DNA of 44,820 nt, taken from assembly GCA_900557035.1 (NCBI GenBank), contig USRA01000011.1, positions 1 through 44,820 on the forward strand. The letters run 5' to 3'. Made by a program: the position numbers and the translations under genes. Under the pieces are notes generated by a model that saw nothing but the letters and a program-made list of their open reading frames with translations, did not search any database and was not told the origin of the DNA. Positions 33,030 through 40,926 of the stretch are shown piece after piece (the first letter of the stretch is position 1; each line of letters starts with the position of its first letter). This DNA is from an uncultured Prevotella sp. (GTDB lineage Bacteria; Bacteroidota; Bacteroidia; Bacteroidales; Bacteroidaceae).

Positions 33030-36000
33030 ATGTTGTATGGTAAGTTAAAGTTTCCTAGTAGAGTGTTGGCAGCAGTTTTGCTGTCGGCACTCTCGATGGG
33101 GCTCCAGACAGTAAATGCAGCCCCAAAGAAGAAAGCCCCAGTAGTAAAGGTGGCTTGTGTTGGTAACAGTATTACCTATGGTACAGGTATCCAGGATAGA
33201 GAACATTTCTCTTATCCTGTACAACTTCAGAAGATGTTGGGAGACAAGTACCTGGTAGGTAACTTCGGTAAGCCGGGTGCTACCCTGTTGAAGCATGGAC
33301 ACCGTCCGTACATGCAGCAGGAAGAGTACAGACAGGCAATGGCGTTCAAGGGCGATATTGCTGTCATCCATTTGGGAATCAACGATACGGACCCAAGAAA
33401 CTGGCCTAACTATCGTGATGAGTTCGTGAAAGATTATCTTTCCCTGATGGACTCTCTGCGTTCTGTGAATCCGAAGGTACGTTTTATTCTGGCTCGAATG
33501 ACTCCGATTGCCCACCGCCATCCCCGTTTTATCTCGGGCACCAAGCAGTGGCATGATGAGATACAGGAGGCTATCCAGGTGGTAGCAAAGGTGAGCGGAG
33601 CGGAAGTAATCGATTTCCATGCTCCTCTCTATCCTTATCCTAATCTGTTGCCGGATGCCATCCATCCAAATGCGGAAGGTGCCGGCATCCTGGCGAAAAC
33701 CGTTTATGGCGGTATTACCGGAAATTATGGTGGATTGCAACTCTCCGGTCTCTATACGGATGATATGGTTTTGCAGCGCAATGTGCCGCTCGATATCCAT
33801 GGCATCGCCAATACGGGCGACCAGGTAACGGTGAGCATTGCCGGACAGAAGGCTACTACTGTTGCCAACAACCGTGGCGAATGGAGCGTAGTGCTGCAGC
33901 CGCTGCCAGTGGGCACCGACTATACGCTCACCATTCAGGCTGGCAAGCAGAAGAAAGAGTTCCGCCATGTGGCTGTAGGTGAGGTCTGGTTGTGTTCGGG
34001 ACAGTCGAATATGGCATTCCGATTGAATCAGGCTGTTACCGGCAAGAAAGACATCGCTCAGGCTGATGACCCTGATTTCCGTCTTTTCGATATGAAGGGA
34101 AGATGGGAGACATACGATGTGGCTTGGCCGGCATCCTGTCTGGATTCTCTGAATCATCTGCAGTATTTCAAGAATACTACCTGGAAGAAGGTTTCTCCGG
34201 AAACTGCAGCCCAGTTCTCTGCCGTAGCTTATTATTATGGTAAGATGTTGCGGGATAGTCTGAAGGTGCCTGTGGGATTGATCTGCAATGCCATCGGCGG
34301 TGCTCCTACGGAAGCCTGGGTAGATAGAAATACCTTGGAAACCCAGTTCCCGGCTATCTTGAGAGACTGGTTGCACAATGACTTTATCCAGGATTGGGTA
34401 AGAGGCAGGGCTGCCAGGAATCTCACCCACGATGCTACACATCTCGGTCGTCATCCATACGAGCCATGTTATCTCTACGAGAGTGGTATCCTGCCTTTGC
34501 AGCAGTATCCTATCAAGGGAGTGATCTGGTATCAGGGTGAATCGAATGCCCACAATATGGATGCTCACGAACAACTCTTCCGCCTTCTGGTGGATAGTTG
34601 GAGAAGCAATTTGAAGAATCCTGAGATGCCTTTCTATTTCGTGCAGTTGTCTAGCCTGAACCGTCCTTCCTGGACCTGGTTCCGTGACAGTCAGCTCCGA
34701 TTGATGAAATCCATCCCGAATACCGGAATGGCGGTGTCTTCCGATCAGGGAGATTCGCTCGATGTGCATCCTACGAACAAGCAGCCGGTGGGTGAGCGCC
34801 TGGGGCGCTGGGCTTTGAACCAGACCTATGGTCATAGTGTAACCCCATCAGGTCCTATATATAATAAGGTGGTAAGAGAGGGTGAATCGCTGGTGGTTTC
34901 ATTTACCTATGGCGATGGCCTTCGTACTTCCGACGGCAAGGCTCCATCCTGCTTCGAGATGGCAGAGGAAGAGGGTCTCTTCTATCCTGCACAGGTGAAG
35001 ATTGAGGGAAACAAGGTTCGACTCACTTCTCCAGAGCTCAAGGCGCCGAGATTTGTAAGATATGCATGGCAACCTTTCACACGTGCCAATCTGGTAAACC
35101 AGGACGGTTTGCCGGCATCTACATTCCGGGGAGAAATCAAAACGGGCATCAAGTCCCTGTCTGGCTTCCCTTCTGGTGAGGCTGGCTATGAGCTCGGTGT
35201 CTCTGCTTGTTATTCAGGATTCATCGGCGACTACCTGATAGTGGCTGGTGGCTGCAATTTCCCTGAATCTGGAAAGAAGAAGTACTATTCGGGTATCTAT
35301 GCAGCGAAAGTGACAGGCAACGAGGAAACCTTACATTGGGAGATGATAGGCAACTTGCCTGAACCTGCGGCTTACGGTGGAGTAGTAACCTCTGGTGATA
35401 GCCTGGTTTTGGTTGGTGGATGCAATACCGAACATAGTCTGAAAACTGTCTTGAGTATCCATTTGGACAAGAAGAGTGGTAAACCGATATTGAAATCCTT
35501 GTCAGCCCTGCCTTGTACGGTAGATAACATGGGTGTCTGTCTGATGGACAATCGCCTGTTTGTTGTGGGGGGCAATCAGGATGGTCATCCTTCCGCTTCC
35601 GTTCTCACCTGTGAACTCGGAAAGAATCTGGAATGGAAAAAGGAAACGGAAATGATTGGCGAACCGAGAGTTCAACCGGTCTGCGCTGCCTATGATGGCA
35701 AGCTCTATGTCTGGGGTGGCTTCTATCAGAATGGCAAGTCAAGTGTCGTTGCCACATCGGGATTGCGTTATCTTCTCCAGGGCAAATGCTGGAATCCGCT
35801 TCCGGCACCCCGTAATGGCGAAGGTAAGGAACTCACCTTGACGGGCGCTACTGCCATGCTGGCTGTGAGTCCCGACGGTGAAGCCCAGATCATCTGCGCC
35901 GGAGGCGTGAACCGTGATATCTTCTGGGATGCCATCAGCGGAACCTATTCCAAGGTGGCACAAGCTGATTATTTGAAGAAGGACATTTCGTGGTATCAGT

Positions 36001-36185
36001 TCAACGGTTGTCCTTTGACATATCAACTGAAAACTGAACGCTGGGAATTTCTTTCCCACCAAACCCCTCTACTGGCTAGAGCGGGAGCCCAAGTGGCAAT
36101 GCGAAAACATACATTATATTATATTGGCGGTGAATTGAAGCCTGGTCTTCGTTCACCCGGTATAGTTCAGTTAGATTTACGTTAA
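33030..36185 (+). CDS. Three-domain sialate O-acetylesterase / kelch mutarotase fusion (NanS-NanM-like)
   Basis: A 1051-residue exported protein with three units. After a signal peptide (about 1-30), residues 38-225 form an SGNH hydrolase with VGNSITYG (Ser47), HLGIND and the DAIHPN catalytic Asp/His. Residues about 235-690 are a sialate O-acetylesterase (SASA) domain with GEVWLCSGQSNM (Ser326), VIWYQGESN and VHPTNKQPVGERLG. From about 700 to the end comes a six-bladed kelch-type region with repeated VAGG, VGGC, VVGGN and YVWGG turns, like the sialic acid mutarotase NanM. Two-esterase NanS proteins are known from oral Bacteroidota; the added NanM-like part makes this an all-in-one enzyme for preparing O-acetylated, alpha-anomeric sialic acid for transport. 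It ends at a strong terminator. Confidence 0.88.
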   Translation: MLYGKLKFPSRVLAAVLLSALSMGLQTVNAAPKKKAPVVKVACVGNSITYGTGIQDREHFSYPVQLQKMLGDKYLVGNFGKPGATLLKHGHRPYMQQEEYRQAMAFKGDIAVIHLGINDTDPRNWPNYRDEFVKDYLSLMDSLRSVNPKVRFILARMTPIAHRHPRFISGTKQWHDEIQEAIQVVAKVSGAEVIDFHAPLYPYPNLLPDAIHPNAEGAGILAKTVYGGITGNYGGLQLSGLYTDDMVLQRNVPLDIHGIANTGDQVTVSIAGQKATTVANNRGEWSVVLQPLPVGTDYTLTIQAGKQKKEFRHVAVGEVWLCSGQSNMAFRLNQAVTGKKDIAQADDPDFRLFDMKGRWETYDVAWPASCLDSLNHLQYFKNTTWKKVSPETAAQFSAVAYYYGKMLRDSLKVPVGLICNAIGGAPTEAWVDRNTLETQFPAILRDWLHNDFIQDWVRGRAARNLTHDATHLGRHPYEPCYLYESGILPLQQYPIKGVIWYQGESNAHNMDAHEQLFRLLVDSWRSNLKNPEMPFYFVQLSSLNRPSWTWFRDSQLRLMKSIPNTGMAVSSDQGDSLDVHPTNKQPVGERLGRWALNQTYGHSVTPSGPIYNKVVREGESLVVSFTYGDGLRTSDGKAPSCFEMAEEEGLFYPAQVKIEGNKVRLTSPELKAPRFVRYAWQPFTRANLVNQDGLPASTFRGEIKTGIKSLSGFPSGEAGYELGVSACYSGFIGDYLIVAGGCNFPESGKKKYYSGIYAAKVTGNEETLHWEMIGNLPEPAAYGGVVTSGDSLVLVGGCNTEHSLKTVLSIHLDKKSGKPILKSLSALPCTVDNMGVCLMDNRLFVVGGNQDGHPSASVLTCELGKNLEWKKETEMIGEPRVQPVCAAYDGKLYVWGGFYQNGKSSVVATSGLRYLLQGKCWNPLPAPRNGEGKELTLTGATAMLAVSPDGEAQIICAGGVNRDIFWDAISGTYSKVAQADYLKKDISWYQFNGCPLTYQLKTERWEFLSHQTPLLARAGAQVAMRKHTLYYIGGELKPGLRSPGIVQLDLR

Positions 36186-36196
36186 TTAATGATTCT

Positions 36197-36245
36197 ACCA
36201 GTGTGGTATGATAGTCTGGCGAGGCTTCATCCACACTGGTTTTTC
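36197..36245 (+). terminator. Terminator of the sialic acid locus
   Basis: ACCAGTGTGG (36197-36206) pairs perfectly with CCACACTGGT (36231-36240), followed at once by a T-run. It lies 12 bp after the esterase fusion stop. Confidence 0.9.
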
Positions 36246-36379
36246 TATTTTATGAAGGTCTGTTGCAAAATGAAAGCTAAAACACTTGTTTTCCTTTTAT
36301 TTTGTATTATGTTTCTTGAAAAAGGCTATTAAATAGAAAGCAAACTGAAATAATAAAAGCAAAAAGTAAGTAGATAACT

Positions 36380-36432
36380 ATTTGATTAATCAAATTGTCG
36401 TATCTTTGCACTCGAAAACGAACAATATGTAA
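36380..36432 (+). promoter_or_regulatory. glnK2 promoter with 16-bp palindrome and shared PII leader
   Basis: TATCTTTG at 36401-36408 is a perfect -7 box. Upstream, ATTTGATTAATCAAAT (36380-36395) is a perfect 16-bp palindrome that covers the -33 region; its TTTG is only 16 bp from the -7 box, so it is more likely an operator than a -33 element. After the start point, 36413-36432 repeats the CGAAAACGAACA leader seen before glnK1. Confidence 0.6.
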
Positions 36433-36455
36433 TTTAAATAATAGGAGAGATTAAC

Positions 36456-36812
36456 ATGAAAAAGATCGAAGCAATTATCCGCAAGACGAAATTTGAGGAT
36501 GTAAAGGAAGCTTTGCTTGCCGCCGACATTGAGTGGTTCTCTTACTACGATGTAAGAGGAGAGGGCAAGATGCGACAGGCTCGTATCTATCGTGGTGTCA
36601 TGTATGATACCAGCAGTATTGAGCGAGTGTTGTTGAATGTTGTCGTGCGCGACAAGAACGTAGAGAAAACTATTCATGCCATCCAGGAGGCAGCCCGTAC
36701 CGGCGAGATTGGTGATGGTCGAATCTTTGTAATTCCTGTAGAGGATACCGTAAGAATCCGTACAGGTGAAAGAGGCGACATCGCTCTTTATAATGCGGAG
36801 CAGGAAAAATAA
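36456..36812 (+). CDS. glnK: PII nitrogen regulatory protein (GlnK type, copy 2)
   Basis: A 118-residue PII protein, 14 substitutions from copy 1 at 1780-2136. The T-loop is identical, including Tyr50; the differences cluster at residues 71-81 and near the C-terminus. An AGGAG ribosome site precedes the ATG. The partner amt2 starts 63 bp downstream. Because the two PII proteins are so similar they may form mixed trimers; that is inference. The promoter carries a palindrome not seen before copy 1, suggesting separate control. Confidence 0.95.
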   Translation: MKKIEAIIRKTKFEDVKEALLAADIEWFSYYDVRGEGKMRQARIYRGVMYDTSSIERVLLNVVVRDKNVEKTIHAIQEAARTGEIGDGRIFVIPVEDTVRIRTGERGDIALYNAEQEK

Positions 36813-36875
36813 GATGTGGAAGGGAGGAGAGAGATTAGTTTTCAGATTGTATCAACACTTTAAAGATTTTGTGTT

Positions 36876-38138
36876 ATGAGTGTACAGGATTTAGGAATTT
36901 CAGTAGATACCGTATGGATGCTCTTGGCAGCCATGTTGGTCTTTTTCATGCAGCCGGGATTCGCCCTCTGCGAGGCGGGCTTTACCCGTAGTAAAAACAC
37001 CGCGAACATCTTGTTTAAGAATTTCGTTGACTTCATGATCGGTTCTGTTCTTTTCTGGTTCGTAGGATTTGGATTTATGTTTGGTAGCGATGGCGCCGGA
37101 TTCATCGGTATGCCTAACTTCGGCGACCTTTCTTTCTACAAGAATGCAACTGGTCTTCCTACAGAAGGCTTCCTGATGTTCGAGACCGTATTCTGCGCTA
37201 CCAGTGCTACCATCGTTTCAGGTGCCATGGCAGAACGTACCAAGTTCTCTATGTATTGCATCTATTCATTCTTCATCTCATTGATCATCTATCCTGTAGA
37301 AGGTCACTGGACATGGGGTGGCGGCTGGCTTTGCAATGCTGATGCCGGTTCATTTATGATGGACACCTTTGGTGCTGCCTTCCATGATTTCGCAGGTTCT
37401 GCCATTGTACATAGTGTTGGTGGTGTCCTCGCCTTGGTAGGTGCTATCTGCTTAGGTCCTCGTTTGGGTAAGTACCGCAACGGCAAGAGTATGGCTATCC
37501 CTGGTCACAACCTGATGGCTGCTGCCCTCGGTGTATTCATCCTCTGGTTCGGATGGTTCGGATTCAACCCTGGTTCTCAGCTCGCTGCTTCTGGTGAGGT
37601 TAACCGTGTTGCTATCAGCCACGTATTCCTGACCACCAACCTGGCTGCAGTCTGCGGTGGTTTGGGTACTATGTTTACATCTTGGATCAAGTATGGTAAG
37701 CCATCATTCTCATTGACATTGAATGGTATCTTGGCAGGTTTGGTAGCTATCACAGCCGGTTGCGACTTGGTTAGTCCATTGGGTTCAGCCATCATTGGTC
37801 TTCTGGCAGGTATCATCCTGGTATTCTCTATCGAGTTCATCGATACCAAGCTTCATATTGATGACCCTGTAGGTGCTAGCTCTGTACATGGTGTATGTGG
37901 TATCTTCGGTACCTTGATGACAGGTCTCTTCGCCCTCGATGGCGGCGCTTTCTATGGTGGTGGCTTCGGTTTCTTTGGTGCACAGGTCTTCGGTATCATC
38001 GTTATCGACCTTTGGGCAGCTGCAGCAGGTATCATCCTCTTCTGGGGTATCAAGAAGATCTGTGGTCTCCGTGTTGACAAGCGAATCGAGGAGGAAGGTC
38101 TCGATATCTACGAGCATGGTGAGAGCTGCTACAACTAA
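36876..38138 (+). CDS. amtB: Ammonium transporter (Amt family, copy 2)
   Basis: A 420-residue ammonium channel from a different Amt subgroup than copy 1. The N-terminal segment FMQPGFALCEAGFTRSKNTANI is typical of the subgroup. The pore histidines are His179 (AIVHSVGG) and His338 (SSVHGVCG), and the PII-contact tail ends RIEEEGLDIYEHGESCYN. About eleven membrane helices are visible. It lies behind glnK2 and 189 bp before an outer-membrane barrel gene. All pore residues expected for ammonium conduction are present. Confidence 0.95.
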   Translation: MSVQDLGISVDTVWMLLAAMLVFFMQPGFALCEAGFTRSKNTANILFKNFVDFMIGSVLFWFVGFGFMFGSDGAGFIGMPNFGDLSFYKNATGLPTEGFLMFETVFCATSATIVSGAMAERTKFSMYCIYSFFISLIIYPVEGHWTWGGGWLCNADAGSFMMDTFGAAFHDFAGSAIVHSVGGVLALVGAICLGPRLGKYRNGKSMAIPGHNLMAAALGVFILWFGWFGFNPGSQLAASGEVNRVAISHVFLTTNLAAVCGGLGTMFTSWIKYGKPSFSLTLNGILAGLVAITAGCDLVSPLGSAIIGLLAGIILVFSIEFIDTKLHIDDPVGASSVHGVCGIFGTLMTGLFALDGGAFYGGGFGFFGAQVFGIIVIDLWAAAAGIILFWGIKKICGLRVDKRIEEEGLDIYEHGESCYN

Positions 38139-38173
38139 GGTACTTTCATATATTGACGAGAGAGATTATTGAT

Positions 38174-38225
38174 AAAAGTTTTGGTGCGCAGAATTATTAT
38201 TTGTAATTTTGTACCCAAAACTTTT
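38174..38225 (+). promoter_or_regulatory. Promoter of the barrel protein gene inside an inverted repeat
   Basis: TTTG (38180-38183), 20 bp, TAATTTTG (38204-38211) is a consensus promoter. It is framed by the perfect 11-bp inverted repeat AAAAGTTTTGG (38174-38184) and CCAAAACTTTT (38215-38225), which cover the -33 box and the expected transcript start. A leader of about 110 nt follows. Confidence 0.65.
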
Positions 38226-38327
38226 TAAAACAGGAACGGAGCTGGTGGATGGATTCGCCGCCTACAACAGAAAAGAGGTGGATGAGTTCTGCAGTTCCTT
38301 ATTATTAACGGAAAAACAAGAGAGATT

Positions 38328-39047
38328 ATGAAGAAGATTTTAGATATGAAGAAGATGGGTGCGTTGGCACTCGGTTTGATGGCTTTTGCTCCTGCTGCCA
38401 TGGCACAGGACGAGGTAGAAACTTCTATCGGTGCTGATATCGTAAGCCAGTACTACTGGCGTGGTCAAGATTTGGGAGCCGTTTCCCTGCAGCCTACCTT
38501 GGGTATCGGATATAGAGGTCTGTCTCTTACTGCTTGGGGAAGTGTAGGTCTTTCTCAGCCGGAAGATACCAAGGAGTTTGATCTTACCTTGGCATACGAG
38601 ACTGGTGGTTTCCATATCGGTGTTACCGATTACTGGTTCAACTCTCCTAACGAGAAGTATTTTGCTTACAAGGCTCACGAAACTTCTCATGTTTTCGAGG
38701 CAAATGTAGGTTATGACTTTGGTCCGCTTGCCTTGAACTGGTACACCAACTTCGCCGGCAACGATGGGGTCAACAAGGATGGCGACCGTGCTTATTCATC
38801 TTATCTCGAGGCTACCGCTCCATTCAAGTTGGGTGGGTGTGATTGGGAGGCAAGCATCGGTGCTGTGCCATTTGCCACCACCTTCTATGGTGATGCCAAC
38901 GGTTTTGCCGTTACCCACGTAGGTGTCAAGGCTACCAAGGATATCAAGATTACCGATTCCTTCTCTGTTCCTGTCTTTGCTCAGGTAGCAGCTAACCCTA
39001 GCACAGAGAAAGCTTATCTGGTAGTTGGTTTCACCCTGCAGCCATAA
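38328..39047 (+). CDS. Outer-membrane beta-barrel protein linked to ammonium channel
   Basis: A 239-residue protein with a signal peptide (cleaved near AMAQ, residue 26) and alternating short beta strands with aromatic residues. It ends KAYLVVGFTLQP, compatible with an outer-membrane barrel. Segments such as VSQYYWRGQDLG and QPTLGIGYRGLSLTAWGSVG match the family of small Gram-negative porin-like proteins found beside nitrogen genes. It is probably a channel or scaffold for nitrogen compounds; the substrate is not known. It has its own promoter framed by an inverted repeat and ends at a terminator. An internal ATG at residue 8 is possible but would shorten the signal. Confidence 0.75.
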   Translation: MKKILDMKKMGALALGLMAFAPAAMAQDEVETSIGADIVSQYYWRGQDLGAVSLQPTLGIGYRGLSLTAWGSVGLSQPEDTKEFDLTLAYETGGFHIGVTDYWFNSPNEKYFAYKAHETSHVFEANVGYDFGPLALNWYTNFAGNDGVNKDGDRAYSSYLEATAPFKLGGCDWEASIGAVPFATTFYGDANGFAVTHVGVKATKDIKITDSFSVPVFAQVAANPSTEKAYLVVGFTLQP

Positions 39048-39063
39048 AGTGAGGTCATTTTTT

Positions 39064-39081
39064 CAGTTAGCATAAATATAA
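39064..39081. repeat. 18-bp direct repeat, left copy
   Basis: CAGTTAGCATAAATATAA is identical to 40841-40858. The two copies bracket a single ATPase-nuclease gene, and each lies immediately before a terminator hairpin. Confidence 0.75.
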
Positions 39082-39084
39082 GGG

Positions 39085-39118
39085 AGTGTGTCATAAACTT
39101 ATGGCACACTTCTTTTTT
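39085..39118 (+). terminator. Terminator after barrel protein gene
   Basis: The arms AGTGTG.CATAA and TTATG.CACACT (39085-39096, 39099-39110) pair with one T-G pair and are followed by a T-rich run at 39111-39118. Confidence 0.75.
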
Positions 39119-39203
39119 CCTCCATTTTACAATGCCATACTGCAAGAACTGTGAAGAAACTGAAAATAAAGCCTCAGAAAGACAAAGATAAGAGAATATT
39201 TTG

Positions 39204-39211
39204 TATCTTTG
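39204..39211 (+). promoter_or_regulatory. -7 box of the AAA-ATPase gene
   Basis: TATCTTTG is a perfect -7 box. Transcription near 39218 rules out translation starting at 39209. A GGAGG ribosome site (39226-39230) precedes ATG 39239 by 8 nt, which decides the start. Confidence 0.7.
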
Positions 39212-39238
39212 CATAAAATATATATGGAGGAAAAGAAT

Positions 39239-40822
39239 ATGGCAAACATCAAACGAAGAAGACTGCCGGTAGGCGTACAGTCTTTCAAGAAAATCAGGGA
39301 AGAGGGATACGTCTATGTTGATAAGACAGATATCGTCTGGGAGTTGGCAAACTATGGTGACCAGTATAACTATCTGAGCCGCCCTCGCCGATTCGGCAAG
39401 TCTGTGCTCGTAGATACTCTGGAAGCTTATTTCCGCGGCAGAAAGGAACTCTTTGAAGGTCTCAAGATCATGGATATGGAAGATGACTGGAAGCAATATC
39501 CAGTCATCCGACTCGACATGAGCCGTGGAGGAGCCAGCGCTGAAGGAATCCGCTCGTATCTCAATCTGTGCTTTAAGTCGTATGAACAAAAGTATGCCAT
39601 AACGCCTGATCCTACCGCGCAACTTGCCGATCGCTTTGATGCCATCATTACCACAGCTTATCGGCAGACTGGCATGCAGGTTGTAGTACTCATCGATGAA
39701 TACGACTCTCCGCTGCAGCATTCCTGGAAAACTCCTGAGCACGAAGAATGTACCAATGTGTATCGAAACGTGTTCGCCATTTTGAAGGCTGACGATGAGT
39801 ACGAGCGCTTCGTCTTTATCACCGGCATCACCAAGTTTACGCAGATTTCCCTGTTCTCTGCACTCAACAATCTGACCAATATCAGTTTCCTGCCACAGTA
39901 TGCCCCTCTTTGCGGTATCACGGATGAGGAAATCAGCGAGAATTTCATGCCAGAGTTGGAGAAAATGGCGGAAGTGAATGGTTGGACTCTGCAGCAGACC
40001 CATGACAAACTGAAGGAGTATTATGATGGGTATCACTTCAGCCGTAATAATATGGTAGATATTTATAATCCTTTCAGTCTCATCAATGCGTTGAATTCGA
40101 AGAATTTGGCTAATTTCTGGGCAGCATCCGGAGCTACTTCCCGGCTTCCTAAGTTTATCACCAATGCAGAGTTGAGTTTGGGTGATTTTGAGAATTGCCG
40201 TGTTCTGCGCAACATCCTGGAGACTTCGGATGTAACGGGTGGTGGACCAGCCCTGTTCCTTTATCAGTCGGGCTATCTCACCATCAAGGATAGTGATGAG
40301 TTCGGCTATGTTTTGGGATTCCCTAATGAAGAGGTGAAGCAGGCGCTCTACGAAACCGTGCTCCCAGCTCTGACTATGCGAGAGATGGGAGACATCCAGT
40401 CGTTGCAGGCCAATCTGTATATGCAGTTGGGCACCGGGCAGTTGCCGGATGCGATGAAGTCATTGAAGGCATTGGTTGCCGATGTGCCTTATAGCAACAA
40501 GAAGATGGCTTCCATGGATATGGAGGAGCGCTATCGTCTGGTCATCAGTACGATTTTCAATGCCATCGGTTTGAAGGTTGAAGTAGAGCACATGCTTTCC
40601 ACGGGCAGGATAGATATTGTGGCAACTACTTCTCGCTATATCTATGTGATAGAACTGAAATTGAGAAACAATGGTGGCAAGGAAGCTGCCGTTCGCCAGA
40701 TTATCGATTGTCGCTATATGGAGCCTTTCAAGGCTGACAGGCGAGAGGTGATAGGACTCGGAATCGAACTTGACGAAGATGGCAAGGGATTGATCGATTG
40801 GAAAGTGGCAGAAGAAGAATAG
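39239..40822 (+). CDS. AAA-ATPase-like / PD-(D/E)XK (DUF1703) protein
   Basis: A 527-residue cytoplasmic protein. The N-terminal AAA-ATPase-like domain has LPVGVQSFKKIREEGYVYVD, then Walker A RPRRFGKS (48-55) and Walker B VVVLIDEYDSPL, with ITGITKFTQ as a sensor. The C-terminal nuclease-like domain has GRIDIVATTSRYIYVIELK, giving the D...E.K pattern of PD-(D/E)XK folds. The family is strongly expanded in Bacteroidota genomes, usually as isolated genes; its function is unproven, with links to mobile elements or defence proposed. Here it stands alone between two terminators and between 18-bp direct repeats. Confidence 0.9.
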   Translation: MANIKRRRLPVGVQSFKKIREEGYVYVDKTDIVWELANYGDQYNYLSRPRRFGKSVLVDTLEAYFRGRKELFEGLKIMDMEDDWKQYPVIRLDMSRGGASAEGIRSYLNLCFKSYEQKYAITPDPTAQLADRFDAIITTAYRQTGMQVVVLIDEYDSPLQHSWKTPEHEECTNVYRNVFAILKADDEYERFVFITGITKFTQISLFSALNNLTNISFLPQYAPLCGITDEEISENFMPELEKMAEVNGWTLQQTHDKLKEYYDGYHFSRNNMVDIYNPFSLINALNSKNLANFWAASGATSRLPKFITNAELSLGDFENCRVLRNILETSDVTGGGPALFLYQSGYLTIKDSDEFGYVLGFPNEEVKQALYETVLPALTMREMGDIQSLQANLYMQLGTGQLPDAMKSLKALVADVPYSNKKMASMDMEERYRLVISTIFNAIGLKVEVEHMLSTGRIDIVATTSRYIYVIELKLRNNGGKEAAVRQIIDCRYMEPFKADRREVIGLGIELDEDGKGLIDWKVAEEE

Positions 40823-40840
40823 AAGTGGCATATTTGACGC

Positions 40841-40858
40841 CAGTTAGCATAAATATAA
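40841..40858. repeat. 18-bp direct repeat, right copy
   Basis: Identical to 39064-39081; it overlaps the base of the following terminator stem by 2 bp. Confidence 0.75.
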
Positions 40859-40897
40859 ATGCCGATAGTTCTGAAACATCAGAAACTATCGGCATTT
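40857..40897. terminator. Bidirectional terminator between convergent genes
   Basis: A perfect 14-bp stem, AAATGCCGATAGTT (40857-40870) with AACTATCGGCATTT (40884-40897), has A-rich and T-rich flanks. It can serve both the plus-strand ATPase gene and the minus-strand mannosidase operon. Confidence 0.9.
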
Positions 40898-40926
40898 TCT
40901 ATATGTATATATTATAATAAGGTGTA

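Noticed and set aside
33045..34835. Minus-strand frame of 596 codons inside the esterase fusion gene
   Set aside because: It is a shadow of the coding strand; the plus strand carries the GNSIT, GQSNM and DAIHPN motifs, while the minus frame has no domain, promoter or ribosome site.
38226..38327. Short frame in the leader of the barrel protein gene
   Set aside because: Frames there have no start codon and no ribosome site; treated as leader sequence.
39209..39238. Upstream starts for the AAA-ATPase gene
   Set aside because: 39209 lies in the promoter; ATG 39224 overlaps the GGAGG site that is correctly spaced for ATG 39239.
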